Part shown: positions 25,581 through 34,011 of the stretch, piece by piece
Position numbering within the stretch: the first letter of the stretch is position 1
Layout: each line of letters starts with the position of its first letter
Origin: Lachnospiraceae bacterium
GTDB lineage: Bacteria > Bacillota > Clostridia > Lachnospirales > Lachnospiraceae
Length of the DNA stretch: 57,182 nucleotides
NCBI GenBank assembly: GCA_022796475.1
Contig: JAAWIS010000013.1
Coordinates: 1-57,182, forward strand
Reading direction: 5' to 3'
Position numbers and translations under genes: made by a program
The notes under the pieces: model-generated
Seen by the model: the letters and a program-made list of their open reading frames with translations, nothing else
What the model was told of the DNA's origin: nothing
Database searches by the model: none

Positions 25581-26474
25581 TTGAAAGAAAAAGCGCCAAT
25601 GATCAGCAGGACTAAAATGAAATCTATGCTGGTTCCCTATGGCTTTGTGTCGCCTGCATCTCTTACCATTTTGATTTTGGTTGTATATCCCATACTTTAT
25701 GGAATTTATATTAGTTTTTTTGATACCAATCTTGTGAACAAATGGAATTTTGTAGGGCTTCGGTATTATTTACAGGCTTTAACGGATGCTTCATTCCTTC
25801 ACAGTCTTGGAAAAACTATGATTTTTACGGTTTCGGTAGTAGCCGGGCATTTCTTTTTCGGTTTTATTTTTGCATCGGTACTGAATATGAATATCCGGTT
25901 CCGCACCTTGTTCCGGGGGATTCTGATACTCCCGTGGCTGTTTCCGGATGTGGTAATTGCATATTTGTTTAAGTGGATTTTAAATACCCAGGGCGGGATT
26001 GTGAATGAGTTTCTGATGCACTTTAATATGATTGCGGAACCGGTAGGCTGGCTCAGCACTTCTGCCACTGCATTTCCTTGTGTAATTTTGGTCAGCATAT
26101 GGAAGGGGTATCCCCTGGTTATGGTGCAGATCCTGGCAGGAATCCAAACGATTTCCGCTGATATGTATGAGGCAGCAGAGATTGACGGCGCCAACATGTG
26201 GCAAAGATTTTGCTACATCACGATTCCGGCTTTAAAACCGATTTTAACCACGATTTTAATTTTGGATACCGTTTGGGTATTTAAACAGTTTACTATGATT
26301 TGGCTGATGACCTCAGGAGGGCCAGGAAGCACTACTATGGTATCGGCGATCGAAATTTATAAAAATGCATTTTCGTACTTTAAATACGGCCTTGCTTCGG
26401 CACAGTCTGTATATATTCTGGTAATTTGTTATCTGATTGGCGTAGTATTCAGGAGGTTGTTGCGTGATGACTAA
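25581..26474 (+). CDS. Sugar ABC transporter permease (MalF/UgpA-type)
   Basis: 297 aa with six predicted membrane helices and the inner-membrane EAA loop (EAAEIDGANMWQRFCYITIPALKP), which docks the ATPase. The start is TTG at 25581, chosen because AAGGAGG ends 8 nt before it; the next ATG (25599) has no such site. It works with the MalG-type subunit encoded directly downstream, whose start lies inside the last codons of this gene. Carrier for xylo- or arabino-oligosaccharides is inferred from the GH43 gene at the operon end. Confidence 0.9.
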   Translation: MKEKAPMISRTKMKSMLVPYGFVSPASLTILILVVYPILYGIYISFFDTNLVNKWNFVGLRYYLQALTDASFLHSLGKTMIFTVSVVAGHFFFGFIFASVLNMNIRFRTLFRGILILPWLFPDVVIAYLFKWILNTQGGIVNEFLMHFNMIAEPVGWLSTSATAFPCVILVSIWKGYPLVMVQILAGIQTISADMYEAAEIDGANMWQRFCYITIPALKPILTTILILDTVWVFKQFTMIWLMTSGGPGSTTMVSAIEIYKNAFSYFKYGLASAQSVYILVICYLIGVVFRRLLRDD

Positions 26475-27309
26475 AAAACAAAAATCAACTATCGTAGTAA
26501 CAGCAGGATACAGCATTCTGGCATTGGGATGCCTGTGCGTGCTGCTGCCTCTGTCCTGGATGGTGATTACGTCATTAAAATCCATGGCGGATATTACCTT
26601 ATCCCGGGGACTGAAGCTGTTTCCCTCTGGTCCGACCCTGGAGAATTTTGTGAATATATGGAAAGAATATCCCATTGCCACCTATATTAAAAATAGTGCC
26701 GTTGCAGTTGGCGGTTCTACGGTGTTTGGAGTGATTTGTGCGGCCTTGTGCGGTTACGGACTTTCCAGATATGAATTTAAAGGAAAGGCATTCCTGCTGA
26801 ATTTCCTTTTGGTAACTCAGATGTTTCCGGCAGTAATGAAGATCATTCCATATTATAAAATTTTGGTAAATATTCATCTAAATAATACAAGAATTGGACT
26901 TTTGATTGTTTATGCATCATTTAGTATTCCATTTTGCACCTGGATGATGTATGGTTATTTTAAGAGTATTCCTACAGGCCTGGATGAAGCGGCCAGAGTA
27001 GACGGGAGCAGCGCCCTTTACACTTTTTACAAAATTATCCTTCCTATCGCTGTTCCTGGGCTTGTGGCAACGGTTATCTATGCATTTTTACAAAACTGGA
27101 ATGAATATATGTTTGCATCGGTGCTGATGTCGGCAGATGAGAAGAAAACCATTACCTATGCGATCAGTACCATGGCAGATGCTTATAAAATTCAGTGGAA
27201 TTACCTGATGTGTGCAGCTATGATTTCCAGCGTTCCCACCTTAGCAGTGTTTGTAGTTATGCAAAAATACCTGATTGCCGGAATGACTGCAGGCGCGGTG
27301 AAAGAATAA
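26467..27309 (+). CDS. Sugar ABC transporter permease (MalG/UgpE-type)
   Basis: About 280 aa, six membrane segments and the EAA loop DEAARVDGSSALYTFYKIILPIAVPG. A GTG at 26464 and ATG at 26467 are both in frame; AGGAGG at 26451-26456 serves either (7 or 10 nt). It overlaps the end of the MalF-type gene by 8-11 nt, indicating tight coupling. Partner of the previous permease in one importer. Confidence 0.9.
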   Translation: MTKKQKSTIVVTAGYSILALGCLCVLLPLSWMVITSLKSMADITLSRGLKLFPSGPTLENFVNIWKEYPIATYIKNSAVAVGGSTVFGVICAALCGYGLSRYEFKGKAFLLNFLLVTQMFPAVMKIIPYYKILVNIHLNNTRIGLLIVYASFSIPFCTWMMYGYFKSIPTGLDEAARVDGSSALYTFYKIILPIAVPGLVATVIYAFLQNWNEYMFASVLMSADEKKTITYAISTMADAYKIQWNYLMCAAMISSVPTLAVFVVMQKYLIAGMTAGAVKE

Positions 27310-27360
27310 CACAAATTTAGCCAGGAGTACTTAAGTATATAGAAACAGAGGTATGAATTT

Positions 27361-29004
27361 ATGAAGAAAAAAACGTTTCACAATCCGATTATAAAAGGAG
27401 GATATCCGGATCCATCGATCTGCCGGGCAGAAGATACGTATTATATGGTAGCATCTTCCTTTTATTATTTTCCTGGGCTTCCCATATTCCGAAGCAGGGA
27501 TCTGGTACATTGGGAACAGATTGGAAATGCTGTTTCCAGGCCGGATCAGGTGGATTTTCAGGATTGTGACAGCTCAGAGGGGCTTTGGGCAGCTACGATA
27601 CGGTATCATGAAGGGACTTTTTACATCGCTGATATGCTGGATGTAAAAGGGTGTACCTGCCGCTATCATTTCATCATTACGGCAAAAGATCCGGCAGGCC
27701 CATGGTCAGATCCTGTGTTTGTTGAAGGAGCAGAAGGCATTGATCCTTCCTTGTTCTTTGACCGGGAAGGCAGGATGTGGTACTGCAGCAATTTAACTCC
27801 GGATGACCTTTTGTATCCGGAACATAAGAAGATTTATGCCTGCGAACTGGATCGGGAAACGTTTCAGATTAAAGGGGAAAAGCATATTATTTTCGATTCC
27901 ATAACGGATCACAGCTTTTATACGGAAGCGCCCCATATTTATGAAATCGGGGATATGTATTACCTTTTGACGGCATGCGGCGGGACACAGACGAATCATG
28001 GAGTTAATATTTATCGAAGCAAAAATATTTTGGGGCCATACGAACCCTGTCCCAGGAATCCGGTGATCACAAACCGGCATATACCGCTGAATAATTCCAT
28101 AGGGGCTGCTGTAATAGGCCACGGTGATTTGGTCCAGACCCAAAAGGGAGAATGGTATATGGTTCTTCTGGGAATACGGCCTTACCAGAAAGAGGGTAAG
28201 GACTACCATACCAACAGGCCGAGAAAGTGGATCCGCAAGCCGGATCGGAACCGGGATGCTCAGTTTAACCTGGGAAGGGAAGTATTCTTAGCGCCGATTG
28301 CCTGGGACTATGACGGTTGGCCTATGGCGGACAATGAAAATGGAATGGTGAATTTAACGGAACGCCGGCCGGATCTTCCCTTTTATCGTCCTCCCTACCA
28401 AAGCCGGGTGGATAATTTTGAAGCCCCTGAACTGGATATGGCATGGTGCATGCGGCGTCCTATTGATCCTCCTTTTTACTCTCTGGATCAACGGCCTGGC
28501 TACCTTAGGATGGAGCTTAGAGCGGTAAAAGCAGAGGAACCAGGCGGGGCTGCTATGCTGGTAAGAAGGCAGCAGGATAATGATTTTCAGGCGGCGGCAG
28601 CAATGGAGTTTGAACCTGGAAATGAGGGGGAAGAAGCAGGCCTTATTGTAACTCAAAATGAAGAGTTTTCTTATCTTATGGTAAAAGAAATGCAGCAGGG
28701 ACAGGTGCAGATAAGCTGTTATCAGGTGGCCGCCGGAATTCGGGAACGGATCGCATCTGCTCCCGTGAAACCTGGAAGACTGTATCTGTACCTGGAGGGC
28801 GGAGAGGGAAGCTATAGTTTTTATTACGGATATCAGGAGAAAACCCTGATTCCCCTTTCTCTGGATCAGGACGGAAGCCTGCTAAGCACAGTAGTGGCGG
28901 ACGGATTTATCGGATCCTATCTGGGAATGTATGGATCAGGGCAGCCAGACTCCCAAAATTATGCAGATTTTGACTGGTTCCGCTATGAAGTGATAGAGGA
29001 ATGA
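27361..29004 (+). CDS. Glycoside hydrolase family 43 (xylosidase/arabinofuranosidase-like)
   Basis: 547 aa, no signal peptide, so it probably acts on imported oligosaccharides in the cytosol. The five-bladed propeller starts with NPIIKGGYPDPS, where D17 is the likely catalytic base; EGIDPSLFFD supplies the pKa-modulating Asp; and YTEAPHIYE the acid Glu. Residues about 340-547 form a second beta-sandwich domain common in GH43 enzymes. It is the last gene of the ABC operon, 51 nt after the MalG-type gene. Whether the linkage is xyloside or arabinoside cannot be decided from motifs. Confidence 0.9.
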   Translation: MKKKTFHNPIIKGGYPDPSICRAEDTYYMVASSFYYFPGLPIFRSRDLVHWEQIGNAVSRPDQVDFQDCDSSEGLWAATIRYHEGTFYIADMLDVKGCTCRYHFIITAKDPAGPWSDPVFVEGAEGIDPSLFFDREGRMWYCSNLTPDDLLYPEHKKIYACELDRETFQIKGEKHIIFDSITDHSFYTEAPHIYEIGDMYYLLTACGGTQTNHGVNIYRSKNILGPYEPCPRNPVITNRHIPLNNSIGAAVIGHGDLVQTQKGEWYMVLLGIRPYQKEGKDYHTNRPRKWIRKPDRNRDAQFNLGREVFLAPIAWDYDGWPMADNENGMVNLTERRPDLPFYRPPYQSRVDNFEAPELDMAWCMRRPIDPPFYSLDQRPGYLRMELRAVKAEEPGGAAMLVRRQQDNDFQAAAAMEFEPGNEGEEAGLIVTQNEEFSYLMVKEMQQGQVQISCYQVAAGIRERIASAPVKPGRLYLYLEGGEGSYSFYYGYQEKTLIPLSLDQDGSLLSTVVADGFIGSYLGMYGSGQPDSQNYADFDWFRYEVIEE

Positions 29005-29017
29005 TGGCAGGATGTGT

Positions 29018-29046
29018 TTGACAAATACTCTTCTAAGGTATAAACT
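29018..29046 (+). promoter_or_regulatory. Promoter of the second wall-binding protein gene
   Basis: TTGACA (29018-29023) and TAAACT (29041-29046) with 17-bp spacing, so the gene downstream of the GH43 operon has its own start. Confidence 0.8.
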
Positions 29047-29082
29047 ATACATATCTATTTCTTATTAAGGAGGAGTATAAGG

Positions 29083-29817
29083 ATGAAGAAAAAACTATTA
29101 ACTTTAATTGCTGGGGGAATAATGGCAGCAGCAATGAGCTTTACTGCATTTGCAGGAGGGTGGCAGCAGGATCAGACAGGCTGGTGGTATCAGAATGACG
29201 ATGGAACATATTTAACCGGCGGCTGGAACTGGGTAGACGGGAAATGCTACTATTTCACAGCAGAAGGTTACTGCCTGACAGGAACCACCACCCCGGACGG
29301 ATATACGGTAGATGCCAGCGGCGCATGGATTGTGGACGGCGTAGTTCAGACCCAGGGAACGTCAGGAGCAGTATCCGATGCAGGAAGCGGACAGGCTGCA
29401 GGTGAAGCCTATACGGTAAATGGACTGACCTTTACACCACCGGCAGGCTTTTATAAGGATGATGATGTTTCAGACAGCAGCAGCCTGTATTTTTATAATG
29501 ATAATCTTGACGGCGTGATTGGAGTGATGTCAGAAGATATTCCTGAAGCAGCGCAGTATGGCACGCTTTTGGAGATGTATAGTGAAACCATTTTGGATGC
29601 CGCTATGAATTCTGTGGGCACTCCGATTGCGAAAGGAGTGAAGCAGTTCCCTACAGGAACCTGGTATTGCTATCTTTATGATGCTGCCACAGAATTTGAT
29701 ATTCCCGGACAGGTATACGCATACGGCAGAATCAGCGGCGCAAGGGTTCAGATGATAATGCTGATTGGAAACATAGGCATAGCGCCTGACGATGTTTTAA
29801 TGAATTACTTAAGATAA
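29083..29817 (+). CDS. Secreted protein with aromatic wall-binding repeats
   Basis: 244 aa. Signal peptide MKKKLLTLIAGGIMAAAMSF cut near AFA-GG, then repeats WQQDQTGWWYQNDDGTY, WNWVDGKCYYFTAEGYCLTG and DASGAWIVDG (residues 25-95). The shared VVQTQ ends the part homologous to the protein at 10094. After a Gly/Ser linker, a domain of about 135 aa (YTVNGLTFTPPAGFYKDDDV...) has no recognised family. AAGGAGGAG precedes the ATG; a terminator follows. It is not part of the ABC operon because it has its own promoter. Confidence 0.87.
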   Translation: MKKKLLTLIAGGIMAAAMSFTAFAGGWQQDQTGWWYQNDDGTYLTGGWNWVDGKCYYFTAEGYCLTGTTTPDGYTVDASGAWIVDGVVQTQGTSGAVSDAGSGQAAGEAYTVNGLTFTPPAGFYKDDDVSDSSSLYFYNDNLDGVIGVMSEDIPEAAQYGTLLEMYSETILDAAMNSVGTPIAKGVKQFPTGTWYCYLYDAATEFDIPGQVYAYGRISGARVQMIMLIGNIGIAPDDVLMNYLR

Positions 29818-29827
29818 TAAATCAAAG

Positions 29828-29865
29828 CCAGCTTAGGTGCACACCGCATTTAAGCTGGTTTTTTT
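29828..29865 (+). terminator. Terminator after the wall-binding protein gene
   Basis: CCAGCTTA (29828-29835) pairs with TAAGCTGG (29851-29858), then seven T. A second perfect 9-bp hairpin AGCTCAGCG/CGCTGAGCT follows at 29878-29901 without a T run. Confidence 0.9.
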
Positions 29866-30034
29866 ACTTACTGTGAAAGCTCAGCGCCTCGCCGCTGAGC
29901 TATGCGAAAACAGGGCTGTGGAACTTCTGGATTTTTTCGGTTTTATATTGTATAATGAAATTGCATTGCATACTATGAAAATGTGCTTATCATGATAAAA
30001 ACAGGCGGATACAATCGCCGGAAAGTGGAGCAAT

Positions 30035-31417
30035 ATGTATCAGATTGATTTTAACAGGCCAGAGGCCATACATTTTATCGGAATCGGAGGCATCAGCATG
30101 AGCGGGCTGGCAGAAATCCTTATGGAAGAAGGATTTCAGGTTTCCGGCTCTGACGCTCATAAGACGGAGCTTACCAGCCGCCTGGAGGAAAAGGGCGCAA
30201 GGGTAGAGTATGGGCAAAGGGCTTCCAATATTACCGACGGGATACAGGTTGTAGTGTATACGGCCGCTATCCATCCGGATAATCCGGAACTTTTGGCGGC
30301 CAGCCAAAAGCAAATTCCTATGCTGACCAGAGCTGAGCTTTTAGGAGAGATCATGCGCAATTATAAACAGGCAGTCAATGTGGCGGGGACTCACGGGAAA
30401 ACAACTACCACATCTATGCTGACGGAAATTCTTCTGGCTGCCAATATGGATCCGACGGTTACAGTAGGAGGAATCCTGCCTTCCCTTAAAGGAAATATCC
30501 GGGCAGGGGGATCCGGGATTTTTGTAGCAGAAGCCTGCGAGTACACCAATAGTTTTCTTTCCTTTTTCCCAACTATGGAGATTATTTTGAATATTGAGGC
30601 TGACCATCTGGACTTTTTTAAGGATCTGAATGATATCCGCCATTCCTTCCGGCTGTTTGCCAAAAAGCTGGATGATAAGGGGACTTTGATTATCAGCAGT
30701 GATATTCAGGATGTAAAAGAAATTACTAAGGATCTGCCCTGCCGGATTATAACCTTTGGCAGGGAACCGAAAAACAGCCGTTACAGTGCAGAACATATTA
30801 CATATGACAAATATGCCTGTCCTTCCTATACTCTTTTGGAAGAGGGGAAGAAAATTGCAGATATTACACTTGGGGTTTCAGGGGAACATAATGTGTTTAA
30901 TTCTCTGGCAGCCATAGCGGCAGCCAGGGAGCTTGGCGTTTTGATCGAACCGATCCAGGAAGGGCTTCGCCATTTTACAGGAGCTGGCAGGAGATTTGAG
31001 AAAAAGGGGGAAATTGGAGGAGTTACGATTATTGATGATTATGCCCATCATCCTCAGGAAATTGCAGCAACCCTGGCAGCAGCGAAGAATTATCCACATA
31101 AACGGCTGTGGTGCGTGTTTCAGCCCCATACATATACCAGGACGGCAGCGCTGCTGGATGAGTTTGCCCAGGCGCTGCTGCATGCAGACCAGGTGATACT
31201 GGCAGATATTTATGCGGCCAGAGAGGTGAATACAATCGGCATCAGCTCCCGCGATATTGAGGAGAAAATAACGAATGCCGGTGGAAAGGCTCGTTATATC
31301 CCGTCTTTTGATGAAATAGAAACATTTATTTTACAGAATTGTATTCCCGGAGATTTGTTGATAACTATGGGGGCCGGGGATATTGTAAAAGTGGGGGAAA
31401 AGCTTCTTGGAATGTGA
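30035..31417 (+). CDS. murC: UDP-N-acetylmuramate--L-alanine ligase
   Basis: It adds L-alanine to UDP-MurNAc, the first peptide-forming step of peptidoglycan precursor synthesis, using ATP in the cytosol. Seen: GIGGISMSG near residue 16 (nucleotide-fold of domain 1), the P-loop GTHGKTTTT of the Mur ligase centre, EACEYTNSFLSF, and HHPQEIAATL / FQPHTYTRT in the C-terminal domain. Length of 460 aa is typical. GTGGAG precedes the ATG. Its end overlaps a cluster of DnaA-box-like sequences that also forms a terminator hairpin. Confidence 0.96.
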   Translation: MYQIDFNRPEAIHFIGIGGISMSGLAEILMEEGFQVSGSDAHKTELTSRLEEKGARVEYGQRASNITDGIQVVVYTAAIHPDNPELLAASQKQIPMLTRAELLGEIMRNYKQAVNVAGTHGKTTTTSMLTEILLAANMDPTVTVGGILPSLKGNIRAGGSGIFVAEACEYTNSFLSFFPTMEIILNIEADHLDFFKDLNDIRHSFRLFAKKLDDKGTLIISSDIQDVKEITKDLPCRIITFGREPKNSRYSAEHITYDKYACPSYTLLEEGKKIADITLGVSGEHNVFNSLAAIAAARELGVLIEPIQEGLRHFTGAGRRFEKKGEIGGVTIIDDYAHHPQEIAATLAAAKNYPHKRLWCVFQPHTYTRTAALLDEFAQALLHADQVILADIYAAREVNTIGISSRDIEEKITNAGGKARYIPSFDEIETFILQNCIPGDLLITMGAGDIVKVGEKLLGM

Positions 31418-31418
31418 G

Positions 31419-31475
31419 TTATCCACAATATCCACATAGTTTTCAACATTTTATGTAAAGAAGCTATGTGGATGT
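31419..31475. promoter_or_regulatory. DnaA-box cluster 1, overlapping the murC terminator
   Basis: TTATCCACA (31419-31427, the consensus DnaA box) abuts ATATCCACA (31428-31436); TTTTCAACA lies at 31440-31448, and ACATCCACA lies inverted at 31467-31475. ATCCACATAG (31430-31439) and CTATGTGGAT (31464-31473) also form a hairpin followed by GTTTTTA that may end murC transcription. Confidence 0.65.
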
Positions 31476-31574
31476 TTTTATTAACATAAAAAATTAGCTG
31501 ACAATTCAGGAAAACCTTGATTTCTCTGGATTTCGACAGGATTCGCCAGGAAAAAGGAACAAGAATCCACCAGG

Positions 31575-31618
31575 TTATCCACAATATCCACAATATCCAC
31601 AGCAGATTCAGTGGATAA
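31575..31618. promoter_or_regulatory. DnaA-box cluster 2 before dnaD-like gene
   Basis: Three 9-mers abut head to tail: TTATCCACA (31575-31583), ATATCCACA (31584-31592), ATATCCACA (31593-31601). An inverted near-match, TTATCCACT, lies at 31610-31618. A weak -10 TATGAT sits at 31651, so bound DnaA would lie just upstream of the primosome operon promoter. Confidence 0.7.
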
Positions 31619-31716
31619 CTCAGACTATTTTCTTTTTTTCGACCTTGTGTTATGATGGGTGTGATGGCATAAGAAGAGCATGACAGATGCTCGTTTGGAA
31701 AGGATGAAAGCAGAGG

Positions 31717-32718
31717 ATGTCATGGGAATTTAGCAGCCAATTTCAGGTAAATGGTACTTTGGTTTCCAATCAGTTTATTGATGAATGTATGGCGGCCGCC
31801 AGCGGGGAGTATGTAAAGGTATATTTATACCTGCTGCGGCATCAAAATCAGAATCCGGATTTGATGGCGGTTGCGGAAGCGCTCCATTATACGGAAGGCG
31901 ATGTGAAGCGTGCCATAGCTTACTGGGAAAAGGCCGGCGTGCTGGAGGGCAGGGAACAGACAGAAGCAGGGAAGGAAGGACAAGCCCCCAGAGGGATGCA
32001 AAAACAGGAAGAGCCGGTTTACGCAAAGGATGGGATCAGCCGCTTGGCGGGAGATGAAGAGTTTGCTCAGCTTCTTTATATTGCCCAGAAATATATGAAT
32101 AAAGTATTTACCCAGAGAGAATGCCAGACATTTGCTTATCTTTACGGTGAACTTAAGCTTCCGGCAGAACTTTTGGAATACTTGGTGGAATACTGTGTGC
32201 AGAATGGCCATACCAGCATCCGCTATATGGAAACGGTGGCCATTAACTGGCATCAAAAGGGAATGGTTACATTAGAGAAAGCCAAGTCATACAGTGCAAG
32301 CTTTCATAAGGACGCATTTTCCGTTATGAAAGCTTTTGGCTTAAATGACCGCCGGCCGGCGGCCTCAGAGAAAGGGTTTATTGAAACTTGGTTTGGCACC
32401 TACGGTTTTACACGTGAGGTAGTGGTGGAAGCATGCAACAGGACCATAGCAGCTATCCACTCACCCAGTTTTCCCTATGCAGATAAGATTTTAAAGGAAT
32501 GGAAAAAGGCTGGGGTGAAAAATTTATCAGATGTAGAAGATCTGGACATGATCCGTCAGAAACAGGAGAAGGAGCGGGCGGCGGCCAAGAAAAATAGCCG
32601 GAAGCAGGCAGGGGGGAGCAAAAACCAGACTGCCAACAAGTTCCATAATTTTGAACAGAGCCATACGGACTATGATTCGCTGATGATGGAAAAAGTAAGG
32701 GCCAGAATGAAGGAATAA
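31717..32718 (+). CDS. DnaD-domain primosome protein
   Basis: 333 aa with two DnaD-type domains: an N-terminal winged-helix half (NQFIDECMAAASGEYVKVYLYLLRH ...) and a C-terminal DDBH2 half around residues 120-205 and 215-265 (IETWFGTYGFTREVVVEACNRTIAAIHSPSFPYADKILKEWK). These proteins help load the replicative helicase at origins and restarting forks. A basic Lys/Gln-rich tail follows. It is directly followed by the helicase-loader ATPase gene, the classic clostridial dnaD-dnaI pairing. AAAGGA lies 12 nt upstream of the ATG. Possible control by the DnaA boxes in front is inferred. Confidence 0.9.
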   Translation: MSWEFSSQFQVNGTLVSNQFIDECMAAASGEYVKVYLYLLRHQNQNPDLMAVAEALHYTEGDVKRAIAYWEKAGVLEGREQTEAGKEGQAPRGMQKQEEPVYAKDGISRLAGDEEFAQLLYIAQKYMNKVFTQRECQTFAYLYGELKLPAELLEYLVEYCVQNGHTSIRYMETVAINWHQKGMVTLEKAKSYSASFHKDAFSVMKAFGLNDRRPAASEKGFIETWFGTYGFTREVVVEACNRTIAAIHSPSFPYADKILKEWKKAGVKNLSDVEDLDMIRQKQEKERAAAKKNSRKQAGGSKNQTANKFHNFEQSHTDYDSLMMEKVRARMKE

Positions 32719-32742
32719 GCCTGGGCAGGAGGTGGGAGTCTT

Positions 32743-33723
32743 ATGGCACTGAGTAATGCTCAGTATCAGGAGATTATGCGAAATTATCAGGCTCAGCAGC
32801 TTTTAAATAAGCGTGAGCAGGATCAGCGGGTAGATGAAGTTTACAAAAAGCTTCCGGCAGTGAAGGAACTGGATCGGGCCGTTAGTACCCGGGCAGTTTT
32901 AAGGGCCAAAGAGCTTTTAAATGGAGATAAAAAAGCCATTGACAGGCTTCGGGATGAGATAGCAGACCTTCGGGAGCAGAAAATGTTTTTGCTGGCTTCC
33001 AAGGGATATCCGGCAGATTACATGGACATGCATTTTTGCTGTCCGGATTGTGAGGATACCGGATATACAAAAAGTGGAGGGAAATGCCGCTGCTTTTTAA
33101 GGGCACAGATGAAGCTGCTGTATTCTCAGTCAAACTTGGAAACCATTTTGCAGCAGGAAAATTTTGATACCTTTTCTTATCAGTATTTTGATGATGAGCG
33201 GATAGAACCAGCCGTGGGCACGACGGTAGCCGGCTATATGAAGCAGGTATGCCGCTGGTGCAGGGACTTTGTGCAGCAGTTTGATGAGAAAGGCGGGAAC
33301 CTTTTATTTACGGGAACTACAGGGCGTGGAAAAACGTTTTTGACCAACTGTATTGCAAAAGAGCTGATTGACAGCGGCCATTCGGTGATCTACTTCTCGG
33401 CCCATGATTTATTTGAGGTATTTTCTAAGTATCGGTTTGAGTATCAGGCAGAAAATGAAATGAAGGATACGTACCAGCATATTCTGGAGTGCGACCTTTT
33501 GATTATTGATGATTTAGGGACAGAGCTGAATAACAGTTTTACGTCTTCTCAGTTGTTTTTCTGTATTAATCAAAGGCTTTTGTCAAAACGGTCTGCAATT
33601 ATTTCTACAAATTTAACATTAGACCGGCTGCGTGATGAGTATACTGATCGGGTAGCTTCCAGGATTATAAGTAATTACACCATTATCCCTTTATATGGGG
33701 AGGATATTCGTCTGAAACTATAG
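32743..33723 (+). CDS. Helicase loader ATPase (DnaI/DnaC-like)
   Basis: An AAA+ protein that delivers the replicative helicase to DNA. The N-terminus has a zinc module (CCPDCEDTG then KCRC, about residues 94-115). The ATPase domain shows Walker A GTTGRGKT (about 193-200), Walker B LLIIDDLG and sensor 1 IISTN, with the arginine finger region DRVASRI near the end. 326 aa matches the family. AGGAGGTG precedes the ATG, 24 nt after the DnaD-type stop, so the two form an operon. A palindromic element follows at 33744. Confidence 0.93.
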   Translation: MALSNAQYQEIMRNYQAQQLLNKREQDQRVDEVYKKLPAVKELDRAVSTRAVLRAKELLNGDKKAIDRLRDEIADLREQKMFLLASKGYPADYMDMHFCCPDCEDTGYTKSGGKCRCFLRAQMKLLYSQSNLETILQQENFDTFSYQYFDDERIEPAVGTTVAGYMKQVCRWCRDFVQQFDEKGGNLLFTGTTGRGKTFLTNCIAKELIDSGHSVIYFSAHDLFEVFSKYRFEYQAENEMKDTYQHILECDLLIIDDLGTELNNSFTSSQLFFCINQRLLSKRSAIISTNLTLDRLRDEYTDRVASRIISNYTIIPLYGEDIRLKL

Positions 33724-33743
33724 AAGATATGAAACAGTAACAT

Positions 33744-33848
33744 CATATGCCCATTTAAAATTGCCTGGCGGCGATGGGGCATATGCATTGCCGCCATAAC
33801 TGTACTGGCTCATGACGAATCAGCGTGGTGATTCGTCATGGTGTGAAC
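33744..33848. repeat. Palindromic element, copy A
   Basis: Three stems: CATATGCCC (33744-33752) with GGGCATATG (33777-33785); TGGCGGC (33766-33772) with GCCGCCA (33790-33796); and a perfect 12-bp CATGACGAATCA (33811-33822) with TGATTCGTCATG (33829-33840). The first two are interleaved, allowing alternative folds or a pseudoknot. About 70% identical to 53419-53520 with compensatory changes in the third stem. Confidence 0.75.
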
Positions 33849-33893
33849 AGTAGCAGGATGATTCGTATTTTCACAAGAAAAACAGGGATTATC

Positions 33894-33922
33894 TTGACGA
33901 ATAAAGTACATAATGATATAAA
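33894..33922 (+). promoter_or_regulatory. Promoter of PRPP synthetase gene
   Basis: TTGACG (33894-33899) and TATAAA (33917-33922), 17-bp spacing. It lies downstream of palindromic element A, so the element would not be in this transcript. Confidence 0.75.
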
Positions 33923-34011
33923 GAATGCATCGGCCATACATATTTGTATTGATTTGTAAGGGCTTTCATGCACAATTACCAACTAAGTTTAAAAAGCAAC
34001 GGAGGAAAGAA

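Noticed and set aside
31419-31618. Chromosomal origin of replication
   Set aside because: DnaA boxes are present, but dnaA, dnaN, rpmH or an obvious unwinding region are not visible, so a regulatory or titration site is preferred.
33925-34011. 29-codon extension of PRPP synthetase
   Set aside because: The -10 box overlaps this region and the clear ribosome site is at the ATG of 34012.
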